7,546 nt of DNA, taken from assembly GCA_964552725.1 (NCBI GenBank), contig CAZKHU010000122.1, forward strand, positions 1-7,546, in the 5' to 3' direction. The position numbers were made by a program, and so were the translations under genes. The notes under the pieces were generated by a model. That model was not told the DNA's origin and ran no database searches. It saw nothing but the letters and a program-made list of their open reading frames with translations. How positions within the stretch are numbered: position 1 is the stretch's first letter; each line of letters opens with the position of its first letter. This DNA comes from DYTH01 sp964552725 (GTDB lineage Bacteria > Desulfobacterota > Syntrophia > Syntrophales > UBA5619). This document shows, one piece after another, positions 1 to 5,686 of this stretch.

Positions 1-481
1 CCGGATAATTCAATTCCGGATGCAGGCTCATAAACTCAAAAAAAGACCGCAGGGAATCGGAAGAAATATCGATGTCTTCGTTTTCGTCGTTCCGCACCAT
101 TTGGCGAAGCGCCCGAATGCGCCGGACAATTCTTTCCCCATATCTGATTTCCCGCAAATTCTGAAGCCAGGCGAGGAGATATCCCATCTCTCCTTCCTTT
201 TTCCAATCTTCGGCCAGTTTTAGAATAGCCGCAACCTGTGTGTTCTGAACCGACACTGTCGGGGTCAACAAGCTATTTTCGAAAGTTGCCCATAACGCCG
301 TCTGGTTCTCGGGGAATCTTGACAATCCACCCTGCCCGACGGCCACATCATTTATGGTCCGCCGGAACAAATCACTTTGCTTTTCCGGAGACAGAAAATC
401 GTCGCTGGTTACACCCGCTGCCGGTGAGAAATTAATTGAATTACGGTTCCATTCCATGTTCTGCAATGCTGAAGTCGCCAC
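1..481 (-). CDS. Hypothetical protein, N-terminal 160 codons (runs off left edge)
   Basis: An uninterrupted minus-strand frame runs from a GTG at 481-479 to the left edge, giving 160 codons and no stop. I chose GTG because AAGGGG lies 5 bases upstream, like a ribosome binding site; the first in-frame ATG (residue 9) has none. The protein starts (M)ATSALQNMEWN. Residues about 80-130 look helical and charged (LKLAEDWKKEGEMGYLLAWL, then an arginine-rich stretch ending RALRQMVRND), followed by an acidic patch (NDENEDIDIS) and SLRSFFEFMSLHPELNYP at the edge. There is no signal peptide or membrane segment. It begins 17 bp after the stop of the 216-aa gene, so the two are probably co-transcribed. 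I do not recognise the family. The open frame, start context and operon spacing support a real gene; the plus-strand frames over it are short. Confidence 0.7.
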   Translation of the reverse strand, partial: MATSALQNMEWNRNSINFSPAAGVTSDDFLSPEKQSDLFRRTINDVAVGQGGLSRFPENQTALWATFENSLLTPTVSVQNTQVAAILKLAEDWKKEGEMGYLLAWLQNLREIRYGERIVRRIRALRQMVRNDENEDIDISSDSLRSFFEFMSLHPELNYP

Positions 482-498
482 AAATGCCCCTTGTTTGG

Positions 499-1149
499 TT
501 AAAACGGTAATGTTTCGAGAAAGTGGAAAAATTCCTTTTGCCTTGCGTCCATGCTTCCGACATACGCAGTCCGTTCTTCCTGTTGGTCCGCCTTAAAGTC
601 ATGATGAAAATTCACATTGAAAACCAGGCCTTCCGGCTTTGTTCCTTCATGCCCGGCGTTTTCGAGGACGCTGATCTTGACGTTCATATACGGCAGGTCT
701 TTACGGTATTGCATTTCGAGGACGGCTCCCGTGATTCCTGTGCCGCATTTCAACCAGGGGCCTCTCTTCAACAGCTTCCGGATCAGAGCATCCTCCGCCA
801 CTTCGCCGCACGGCTCATCGGAGATATAAGTAAAATTCAATCCCACCCCCCCGTAGTTCACATACGGGAGCAATTCCATGTAGGCAACAGCGGCCCGTGG
901 CAACTCCACCGCCCAGGGAAAATCCTCCGGTCGGGTTGCCTGAAAATGGAGTCGATTTTCTTCCACCAGAACCTGCAGCCCGTTTTCAAACATAACCTGG
1001 GCAACCGGCGGCGTTACCAGCGTGTCTGTCACAACCCACTCCTCCGGAACGATCTGGCGCCGCTTCAGAAAATCGGCATTCAACAGCCGTGGATTATTAC
1101 TTGCAGATAAAACGACAATCGCCGCATTGTGTATTTTAACCGGCAGCAT
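499..1149 (-). CDS. Hypothetical protein, 216 aa
   Basis: A complete 216-residue protein of unknown function. The ATG at 1149 is preceded by AGGGGG at 7 bases, a strong ribosome binding site. No signal peptide or membrane helix is visible, so it is probably cytoplasmic. Recognisable blocks are NPRLLNADFLKRRQIVPEEW (about residues 19-38), TPPVAQVMFENG (46-57) and ENRLHF (64-69). The C-terminal half alternates hydrophobic strands with charged loops (GLVFNVNFHHDF at 174-185), suggesting a mostly beta or alpha/beta fold. The LLNxDFL...IVPxxW...TPxxAQVxFxNG pattern feels like a conserved uncharacterised family, but I cannot name it. It overlaps the possible 52-aa ORF upstream by 14 bp and is followed after 17 bp by the partial gene at the left edge. 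A 195-codon plus-strand frame over the same bases is rejected as its shadow. Confidence 0.75.
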   Translation of the reverse strand: MLPVKIHNAAIVVLSASNNPRLLNADFLKRRQIVPEEWVVTDTLVTPPVAQVMFENGLQVLVEENRLHFQATRPEDFPWAVELPRAAVAYMELLPYVNYGGVGLNFTYISDEPCGEVAEDALIRKLLKRGPWLKCGTGITGAVLEMQYRKDLPYMNVKISVLENAGHEGTKPEGLVFNVNFHHDFKADQQEERTAYVGSMDARQKEFFHFLETLPF

Positions 1150-1294
1150 GGCTATTCCCCCTGATCGTTGTCATTGTTTTCTGATCATCATTGACTAATT
1201 CTACCGCTGCGTACCATCCTGCATTACGCCCTTTGGTTCTCCTATAATCACTGCCGGGTAAATTATCAAGGCATTTGTACCCCTTGGATTTCAT
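1136..1294 (-). CDS. Possible small protein, 52 aa
   Basis: A 52-codon open frame fills what would otherwise be a 228-bp gap between the truncated DUF1016 gene and the 216-aa gene. It starts ATG at 1294 with AGGGAG 7 bases upstream and ends TAA at 1138-1136, overlapping the next gene's start by 14 bp in another frame, a translational-coupling arrangement. The product is small and polar, with one cysteine, beginning MKSKGYKCLDNLPGSDYRRT and continuing through GRNAGWYAAVELVNDDQ. It has no membrane segment. I do not recognise it. The ribosome binding site, the absence of stops and the coupled overlap favour a real gene; at 52 codons, chance remains possible. Confidence 0.4.
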   Translation of the reverse strand: MKSKGYKCLDNLPGSDYRRTKGRNAGWYAAVELVNDDQKTMTTIRGNSHAAG

Positions 1295-1348
1295 CACCCA
1301 GCTCCCTGACCTTCCTGCTCCTTTTTTTTAATTTAAAACCGGAAACTC

Positions 1349-1377
1349 ATAACATCCCGTTTTCACGGGAATGACAA
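1349..1377 (-). promoter_or_regulatory. Possible sigma-70-type promoter for the hypothetical cluster
   Basis: On the minus strand, TTGTCA (1377-1372) and TGTTAT (1354-1349) are separated by 17 bases, matching the -35 and -10 consensus at 5/6 and 4/6 positions. It lies just after the stop of the truncated DUF1016 gene and 55 bases before the 52-aa ORF. The spacer is almost entirely the TCCCGT/ACGGGA palindrome, so either a regulator could bind there or the promoter match is a by-product of the repeat. Confidence 0.3.
1355..1370. repeat. Short palindrome TCCCGT-tttc-ACGGGA
   Basis: A perfect 6-bp inverted repeat with a 4-base loop. On the minus strand it reads TCATTCCCGTGAAAACGGGA. It resembles the dispersed TCATTCCCG...CGGGAAT palindromic repeats found in many proteobacterial genomes (from memory of such repeats; a genome count is needed to confirm it here). 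It lies 8 bases past the premature stop of the DUF1016 gene, so it may mark the junction where that gene lost its 3' end. Confidence 0.45.
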
Positions 1378-2070
1378 TTAACAACATTTCGGGAGAAATT
1401 CAAAGCTCTCCTGGCTTCCCGCAAAGGTGAACAAGCCCCCCATTTCGCGAAGGAAAATCTCCACCTTGGCAATCAGCGCCCGCTCCAGTTCCCGCTCACT
1501 ATGCTCTTCTGCCAAGTCAATAAACCCAAAGGTGTATTCATCTTTAACGGCCAACTTGGCTTGATTGCGGATTTCCTCTGAGACAGTCTGGTCGAAATTG
1601 GTTTGATTCAAGAGGGTGTTTTCGTAGGTGCGGGTCCCGATCTTTATGGCAAGAACATCTTTTGTCCAGCCAAACTTGCGGGTCATGCGGATATAGAACT
1701 CACTTTCCAGATCATCCTTGCACTTTTCCATAATGATCAGATTATGCGTCCAACCGATTTCTGCAACCAATAGTTGCAGTTTTTCATTGGAGCCATAACG
1801 CAGATAAAAGCTGCGTGCATACCAAAGGTTACGGGATGAATAGCCGGCGACTCCGGGAAATTCCGTTTGCAGATCGGCGGCAAGCTGCGCGATAACCGCC
1901 TTCCCCCAGCTTTTCCCGGCTTGCCGTTCTACAATCATCCGCCCGATATCCCAATACAGGGCAATCAGCTCTTTATTGACCGCCTTAAGGGCTTCATACT
2001 GGGCAGAACGGATGCGCTGTTTGATTTCACCCAGCAAGACAGCATAGTCACTCTGCAAAACAGAAGTCAT
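1378..2070 (-). pseudogene. DUF1016/YhcG-type protein lacking its nuclease core
   Basis: DUF1016 proteins usually have an N-terminal helical domain and a C-terminal PDDEXK nuclease, at roughly 340-370 residues. From the ATG at 2070 this copy has 230. The N-terminal domain is clear: SDYAVLLGEIKQRIRSAQYE, ELIALYWDIGRMI, GYSSRNLWYARSFY, then EIGWTHNLIIMEKCKD. The linker to the nuclease (FIDLAEEHSERELERALIAK) is also intact. The frame then ends FTFAGSQESFEFLPKCC, where the family would enter the strand carrying the catalytic Asp, followed by the E-x-K pair. No nuclease coding is visible in other frames just downstream, so a 3' deletion or replacement fits better than a simple frameshift. An ATG at 2154 overlaps the AbiEii stop, but its 28 extra residues are low-complexity and lack a ribosome binding site; ATG 2070 has AAGGGG upstream. 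It follows the AbiE pair in a defence-like cluster. Confidence 0.75.
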
Positions 2071-2146
2071 CAGTGAACCACCCCTTCCCGCCTCGTACCC
2101 TTGAATACCGTCAGAAGAAGAATTTTTATTAGGTTTCTGTCCCAAT

Positions 2147-2821
2147 TTATCCATTCAGATAAGATTTTAGAATCACGAAGTTATTCTGACGATAATAGGG
2201 CCTTTGGTCGGCTTCGAGCAGCGAACTGAGTTTTACGTTATAGTCCTGCCTGGTCAGGGCAGCGATGGTTGCCAGGATTTGCTCCCTGTTCTCGCGGGAC
2301 AAGTCGGCTTTTACACCTTTTTTAACCAGGAATTCAAGATCGTAGGCATCGCGGATTTCTTTTCTCTCCAGAAAAGCGGCCACCTTTGAAGTCATCATCT
2401 CCTGCAGCGGAATAGCCCGGACATAAATCTGAAGCGAAGAATAACGGCTGTAGGCAATAGCCCGCTCCGTATGAGTGATATGGACCTCTTTACGGATTTC
2501 CAGTTTCAAACTGCGAGGATAATCAGGAGACTTCAATTCAACGACTAAGGAGTAAAATTTGTCTGCTGCATCACGAATTTCATAAGAGCCGGCCAGATAG
2601 TGCTGCAACTTGGAAAACCAAACCCCATAACCATCTGATGCCTCTTCTTTTCCCGCTTTGTTCAGCAGCCAGAAGTCAAGATCCACAGAATATCTATCCA
2701 AACCATGACAAAGCCGGAGCATCGTCCCGCCGCCGAAAGCTAAACGGTCCAGAAAACGACCGCTTTTCAGGCGATCCAGAACCTCCAGCTCAAACTGTTC
2801 CTGCTTGATCAGATCATGCAT
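2147..2821 (-). CDS. abiEii: AbiEii-family nucleotidyltransferase toxin (type IV TA)
   Basis: Toxin half of an AbiE-type system. The family has a DNA polymerase beta-like nucleotidyltransferase fold; related toxins block growth by transferring nucleotides, in some members onto tRNA. The 224-residue protein shows the motifs in order: GGGTMLRL (30-37), SVDLDFWL (45-52) with the metal-binding pair D47/D49, KLEIRKE (106-112), and a C-terminal block with SKVAAFLERKEIRDAYDLEF (145-164), matching the family's K...R...RDxYDL motif. All expected catalytic positions appear present, so it looks active, though it is shorter than the roughly 290-300 residues I recall for the Streptococcus protein. The ATG at 2821 has only a weak ribosome binding site (CTGGGT), which would keep toxin below antitoxin levels. 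The antitoxin gene lies upstream across a 62-bp gap occupied by a large palindrome. Confidence 0.88.
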   Translation of the reverse strand: MHDLIKQEQFELEVLDRLKSGRFLDRLAFGGGTMLRLCHGLDRYSVDLDFWLLNKAGKEEASDGYGVWFSKLQHYLAGSYEIRDAADKFYSLVVELKSPDYPRSLKLEIRKEVHITHTERAIAYSRYSSLQIYVRAIPLQEMMTSKVAAFLERKEIRDAYDLEFLVKKGVKADLSRENREQILATIAALTRQDYNVKLSSLLEADQRPYYRQNNFVILKSYLNG

Positions 2822-2830
2822 ACGATAACC

Positions 2831-2900
2831 CAGTTTTGAGTTTTGAGTTGATAGTTCTTAGTTTTTTAACTAAAAACTCAAAACTAATAACTCAAAACTG
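2831..2900. repeat. 70-bp AT-rich palindrome between antitoxin and toxin genes
   Basis: Two 33-base arms (2831-2863 and 2868-2900) flank a TTTT loop and match at 27 of 33 positions. The outer 12 bp (CAGTTTTGAGTT) and inner 6 bp (TTAGTT) are perfect. Each arm is itself built of repeated AGTTTTGAGTT-like units, so there is direct as well as inverted repetition. The right arm covers the last codons and the stop (2884-2886) of the antitoxin gene. In the minus-strand transcript it would fold into a long hairpin just before the toxin start. No T-run follows, so a classical intrinsic terminator is unlikely; effects on mRNA processing or translation are possible. Confidence 0.8.
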
Positions 2901-3489
2901 AATAAGTCTTCGTTCTCTCTCTTACAAAAGTGCGTGTCCGCTTAGGGAAGGGCGCCATCAGGGTCTCCAGACGATCATGGTCCAGCCGCCCCATGTCCAG
3001 AGCGCTCCAGTCGAGGGAATACCCGCCGTGGGCGCAAAGATGGCACGCATCGAGATAGGCCTTCTCTTTTTCCGCCACGAAGAAAGAGCCGATTTTCGTA
3101 AAGCCGAAGTAGCAGTCTTTTTTCAGCTTGAAATAGGAAAAGGCCACATCACGGATATCGTACCGTATGGAGCGCTTCAGAGCGACGCTCTCATACCAGC
3201 CCCGAGGCGCCTGGGTGGTCAATCCATGATAAACCAGCGCCGTTGTACAGGATATATAGGAAGGAACCTGAAGATAATTGGCAATCGTAAAGAATTCCTG
3301 CCGCTCCAGGTAGGACAGACGCTCGCCAAGAAGGTAGAAATCCTTCTTTAGCCTCACAAATGCGCCGTTTTTGGCCTGCCGGCTGCAAAACACTTGGGCA
3401 GAAGCCCTCGTAATGCCGAATTGAAAGGCAACGTCTTCTGTGGTGAAAAATAAGTTGTTCTTTAATGCGCGCCAGGCATCACGGTTCAT
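2884..3489 (-). CDS. abiEi: AbiEi-family antitoxin/transcription regulator (type IV TA)
   Basis: Antitoxin half of the AbiE pair, 201 residues. The N-terminal 55 residues form a winged helix-turn-helix-like domain (FFTTEDVAFQFGITRASAQV, then FVRLKKDFYLL). The family's C-terminal antitoxin domain follows, with VPSYISCTTALVYHGL (75-90) and the late EKAYLD motif (142-147). Known AbiEi proteins counter the toxin without stably binding it and repress their own operon by binding inverted repeats in the promoter; matching repeats are present upstream here. The ATG at 3489 has AAGGA about 10 bases upstream. The last residues (YSVLSY) and the TAG stop are encoded inside the downstream palindrome, so the C-terminus has probably been reshaped by that repeat. 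The toxin follows after 62 bp, the normal gene order. Confidence 0.88.
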   Translation of the reverse strand: MNRDAWRALKNNLFFTTEDVAFQFGITRASAQVFCSRQAKNGAFVRLKKDFYLLGERLSYLERQEFFTIANYLQVPSYISCTTALVYHGLTTQAPRGWYESVALKRSIRYDIRDVAFSYFKLKKDCYFGFTKIGSFFVAEKEKAYLDACHLCAHGGYSLDWSALDMGRLDHDRLETLMAPFPKRTRTFVRERTKTYSVLSY

Positions 3490-3500
3490 AACAAGAATAT

Positions 3501-3524
3501 TTCCTTAACTTTTATGTTAAGAAA
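3501..3524. promoter_or_regulatory. Inverted repeat, probable AbiEi operator, just downstream of the -10
   Basis: CTTAAC-ttttat-GTTAAG at 3504-3521 is a perfect 6-bp inverted repeat with a 6-base centre, extending to 8 of 9 pairs across 3501-3524. It lies between the -10 element and the abiEi start, where a bound repressor would block transcription. AbiEi autoregulation through promoter inverted repeats is established for the family; assignment to this repeat is inference. Confidence 0.55.
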
Positions 3525-3550
3525 CTATACCCGATAAACCACATTGTCAA
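3524..3550 (-). promoter_or_regulatory. Sigma-70-type promoter for the abiE operon
   Basis: On the minus strand a perfect TTGACA (3550-3545) is followed after 15 bases by TATAGT (3529-3524), 5/6 to the -10 consensus, 35 bases upstream of the abiEi ATG at 3489. The spacer is shorter than the ideal 17, which suits a modest, regulated promoter. It gives the toxin-antitoxin pair transcription independent of the upstream sugar operon. Confidence 0.6.
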
Positions 3551-3569
3551 GCAAATTAATACTTATCGG
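3531..3569. promoter_or_regulatory. Second, split inverted repeat flanking the -35 of abiE
   Basis: CCGATAA (3531-3537) and TTATCGG (3563-3569) are perfect 7-bp inverted arms separated by 25 bases, with the TTGACA hexamer between them. One half lies in the promoter spacer and the other upstream of the -35. With the repeat at 3501-3524 this makes two dyads over one promoter, resembling the two-repeat cooperative autoregulation known for AbiEi. Chance is possible for 7-bp arms this far apart. Confidence 0.4.
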
Positions 3570-3585
3570 TCGAGTATGTCTCTTC

Positions 3586-3610
3586 ACTCAGTCCCCAGAA
3601 CTCAGCACTT
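3586..3610. repeat. ACTCAG-type short spacer repeat
   Basis: Two ACTCAG copies (3586-3591 and 3600-3605) and a CCCAGAA variant form a short irregular direct repeat just past the sugar transferase stop. Its make-up resembles the ACTCAAAACT units of the 2831-2900 palindrome, so both may be degenerate copies of one intergenic repeat type. The rest of the 3490-3613 spacer holds the abiE promoter and operators; no clear terminator for the sugar operon is visible. Confidence 0.3.
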
Positions 3611-3613
3611 TTT

Positions 3614-4978
3614 TCATCTCGCCCCCTTCCCGAGCAGCACCGTCCTCACCGTTCTTGCCAGGATTAGCATATCCAGTAACGGCGAAAGATTCTTAATGTA
3701 GTAGAGGTCATACTCGAGTTTCGCCAGGGCATCTTCCTTCGAAGCGCCGTAGGGATAGTTTACTTGCGCCCAGCCGGTAATCCCGGGGGCGACGGCATGG
3801 CGGAGAGAATAATAGGGAATCTCTTCAATCAATTCCTTCACAAACTCAGGCCTTTCCGGCCGCGGGCCGACCATGCTCATATCGCCCTTCAGCACATTCC
3901 AGAACTGAGGTATTTCGTCGAAGCGCAGAATCCTTATGATTTTACCGACTCTCGTCACCCGCGGATCATCTTTCTGCGCCCACACAGCGCCGTTGATTTC
4001 GGCATTGATTTTCATAGATCGAAACTTAATCAACTCAAACGATCTTCCATCGCGCCCCACCCGCGCCTGCCTGTAGAATATCGGCCCCTTCGAATCCAGC
4101 TTAATGGCCGCCGCCGTCAGTAACGTAATCGGAAAGGTCAATATAACCCCTATCGAAGACAGGAATTTATCCAATACTTTCTTTATCTTCTGATTGTAGA
4201 TGTTTATCTGGACGCCCGATATGGGCACTGAGATGAGCCACGGATCGCTGACGTGATTAACGGGGATTTTCCCCAAAACCCGCTCGTAGAAGGTCGGCAT
4301 CTCGTACACCGTGACGCCCCGCATCTTTGCCTCCACCAATTGCCTATACAGATCCCGGGTCATGCTGTGGGTGATGGCCACGATCAACACATCGACCTCA
4401 GCGAGGAGCGACGGAAGGAGCTTTGTTTCACCAAGCACGCAGGCCGCCCCCATGACCGCACCGCACTTTACCGGGTCATCGTCCAAGAAACCGGCAATCA
4501 CAAAATCGTCACGCCGAGAGAGCATCTCATAAAGGTCACAACCCGCACGACCGGCGCCGACAACCAGCGTCCGGGAAGCCTTCCGGGTTTTCCGGGACAA
4601 GCGGCCATGCAGAAAGCGCCACCCCAGGCAAAAGGAAAAAATGAACAGGGTGTTGAGGAGAATGATGACCGCGGAGTATGGTCGGACATTGAAACCATAA
4701 AAAATTGTCGTGATGAACAGATCAGCAACCACCAGCGCCACGAAGAACCGCAGAACATAACCGGCCGTATCGAAACGCTCTTCGAGGTTATAAAAGTCAA
4801 AGATATAGAAAGAAAGAAGGTAGATGAAAATGGCCGACAGATCCGGCCAACCCAAAATAGACGACGGATCCAGAAAAACGCCGAACCGCAGCACTGGCGC
4901 CAGATAAAAAGAGGCGATGATCAGAATGATATCGCCTCCCAGAAGAATAAGTTGAGCCTTAGGAAATTGGCTTTTCAA
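3614..4978 (-). CDS. Exopolysaccharide polyprenyl-phosphate sugar-1-phosphate transferase
   Basis: Membrane initiating enzyme of polysaccharide synthesis: it moves a hexose-1-phosphate from a sugar nucleotide to undecaprenyl phosphate on the inner face of the cytoplasmic membrane. The 454 residues follow the WbaP/WcaJ plan. Four N-terminal membrane segments (about 8-27, 47-62, 76-95, 102-122) precede a Rossmann-like domain (GAGRAG at 141-146, GFLDDDP at 163-169). A re-entrant hydrophobic helix (272-292) leads to the catalytic bacterial sugar transferase domain with KFRSM (318-322), DEIPQFWNV (354-362, catalytic DE pair), MVGPRPERPEF (369-379) and PGITGWAQVNYPYGAS (398-413). The tail (DLYYIKN to LLGKGAR) strongly resembles the subfamily linked to PEP-CTERM/exosortase EPS loci. 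The start is TTG at 4978, with AAGGCG 6 bases upstream. It is the last gene of the sugar operon, 12 bp after the transaldolase. Sugar specificity cannot be read from the sequence. Confidence 0.93.
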   Translation of the reverse strand: MKSQFPKAQLILLGGDIILIIASFYLAPVLRFGVFLDPSSILGWPDLSAIFIYLLSFYIFDFYNLEERFDTAGYVLRFFVALVVADLFITTIFYGFNVRPYSAVIILLNTLFIFSFCLGWRFLHGRLSRKTRKASRTLVVGAGRAGCDLYEMLSRRDDFVIAGFLDDDPVKCGAVMGAACVLGETKLLPSLLAEVDVLIVAITHSMTRDLYRQLVEAKMRGVTVYEMPTFYERVLGKIPVNHVSDPWLISVPISGVQINIYNQKIKKVLDKFLSSIGVILTFPITLLTAAAIKLDSKGPIFYRQARVGRDGRSFELIKFRSMKINAEINGAVWAQKDDPRVTRVGKIIRILRFDEIPQFWNVLKGDMSMVGPRPERPEFVKELIEEIPYYSLRHAVAPGITGWAQVNYPYGASKEDALAKLEYDLYYIKNLSPLLDMLILARTVRTVLLGKGAR

Positions 4979-4990
4979 GATTTTCGCCTT

Positions 4991-5665
4991 TTATAACTTT
5001 GCTGCATCATTCAGAAACATCTTTACGGTTTCCTTGCTATACGGGTGAATCAGCATTCCTTCGAGTAAGCTTGGAAGTACCGTAACGATATGTGCACCGG
5101 CATTAAGCCATTCAACAATGTTTAGGACCTCCCGGGTTGAGGCAGCGATAATCTGCGCAGGCAATGAAAATTGATCGAGAAGCTGCCGTAATTTTGATAA
5201 TTCCTCACAGGAATTATAGCCCATGTTATTGACCCGGCCACAGAAGATAGACACGTAACTCGCGCCAGCCAGTGCCGCCAAAAAACACTGTTGGGCGCTC
5301 ATCATTGCCGTAACGTTGACTCGAACATCATGTTTTGTTTCCAAAGTATGAATTACTTCAACGTTATCTAATTCACCATTCGGCCCATGTATGGTGATCT
5401 TTACGTTGATGTTGTCCGCCCACTGTGCCAGTTCCCGGGCTTGATCAAGCATCCCTTGAGGATCGTTATTCGTCACTTCAACAGACAATGGGTAGGGGGC
5501 AATCATTTGCGCAATCTCGACAGACCGCTGTTTGACCCCCGCCATACCGCCCTTAACACCGTCTTTTAACAGAATCGTGGGATTGGTTGTCACACCCCGG
5601 ATGATCCCCATTTTTAAATATTTTTCAACCTCTTTAATTTTGCCGGTGTCTAAAAAAATCGCCAT
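4991..5665 (-). CDS. Transaldolase, small TalC-type
   Basis: A 224-residue single-domain (beta/alpha)8 enzyme of the TalC/fructose-6-phosphate aldolase family. Transaldolases move a dihydroxyacetone unit between sugar phosphates, for example making sedoheptulose 7-phosphate. Visible residues are D6 in FLDTGK, TTNPT (26-30), E63 in SVEV, the Schiff-base K89 in NVKI, N117 and T119 in VNVTA, and the FCGR loop (141-144). E63 and F141 occupy positions that are Gln59 and Tyr131 in E. coli FSA; Glu plus Phe is the transaldolase state, so group transfer is likelier than free dihydroxyacetone addition. The usual SPFVGRLDD loop reads SIFCGRVNNMG (139-149), a departure that may affect the acceptor. The ATG at 5665 has AGGAGGGG 9 bases upstream. 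It sits between the SIS isomerase (21 bp) and the sugar transferase (12 bp), so it probably feeds surface-sugar synthesis rather than the central pentose phosphate pathway. Confidence 0.85.
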   Translation of the reverse strand: MAIFLDTGKIKEVEKYLKMGIIRGVTTNPTILLKDGVKGGMAGVKQRSVEIAQMIAPYPLSVEVTNNDPQGMLDQARELAQWADNINVKITIHGPNGELDNVEVIHTLETKHDVRVNVTAMMSAQQCFLAALAGASYVSIFCGRVNNMGYNSCEELSKLRQLLDQFSLPAQIIAASTREVLNIVEWLNAGAHIVTVLPSLLEGMLIHPYSKETVKMFLNDAAKL

Positions 5666-5686
5666 AACACAATACCCCTCCTATTT

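Noticed and set aside
523..1110. 195-codon plus-strand open frame
   Set aside because: It is antisense to the 216-aa gene, which has a strong ribosome binding site, operon spacing and protein-like composition; the plus frame has none of these.
1267..1286. CAAGG/CCTTG inverted pair
   Set aside because: Five-base arms 10 bases apart inside the small ORF are expected by chance.
2071..2154. N-terminal extension of the DUF1016 protein from ATG 2154
   Set aside because: The 28 extra residues are low-complexity and outside the domain, and there is no ribosome binding site; ATG 2070 has a better one and directly precedes the domain.
2831..2900. Intrinsic terminator between abiEi and abiEii
   Set aside because: The stem is AT-rich with several mismatches and no T-run follows it on the minus strand, so it does not meet terminator criteria.
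2831..2900. CRISPR-like repeats
   Set aside because: The repeated units are short, irregular and adjoining with no unique spacers; it is a single degenerate palindrome.
4253..4996. 247-codon plus-strand open frame
   Set aside because: It lies antisense to the sugar transferase, whose domain motifs are unmistakable; the product is charged, low in family-like patterning and has no ribosome binding site of note.
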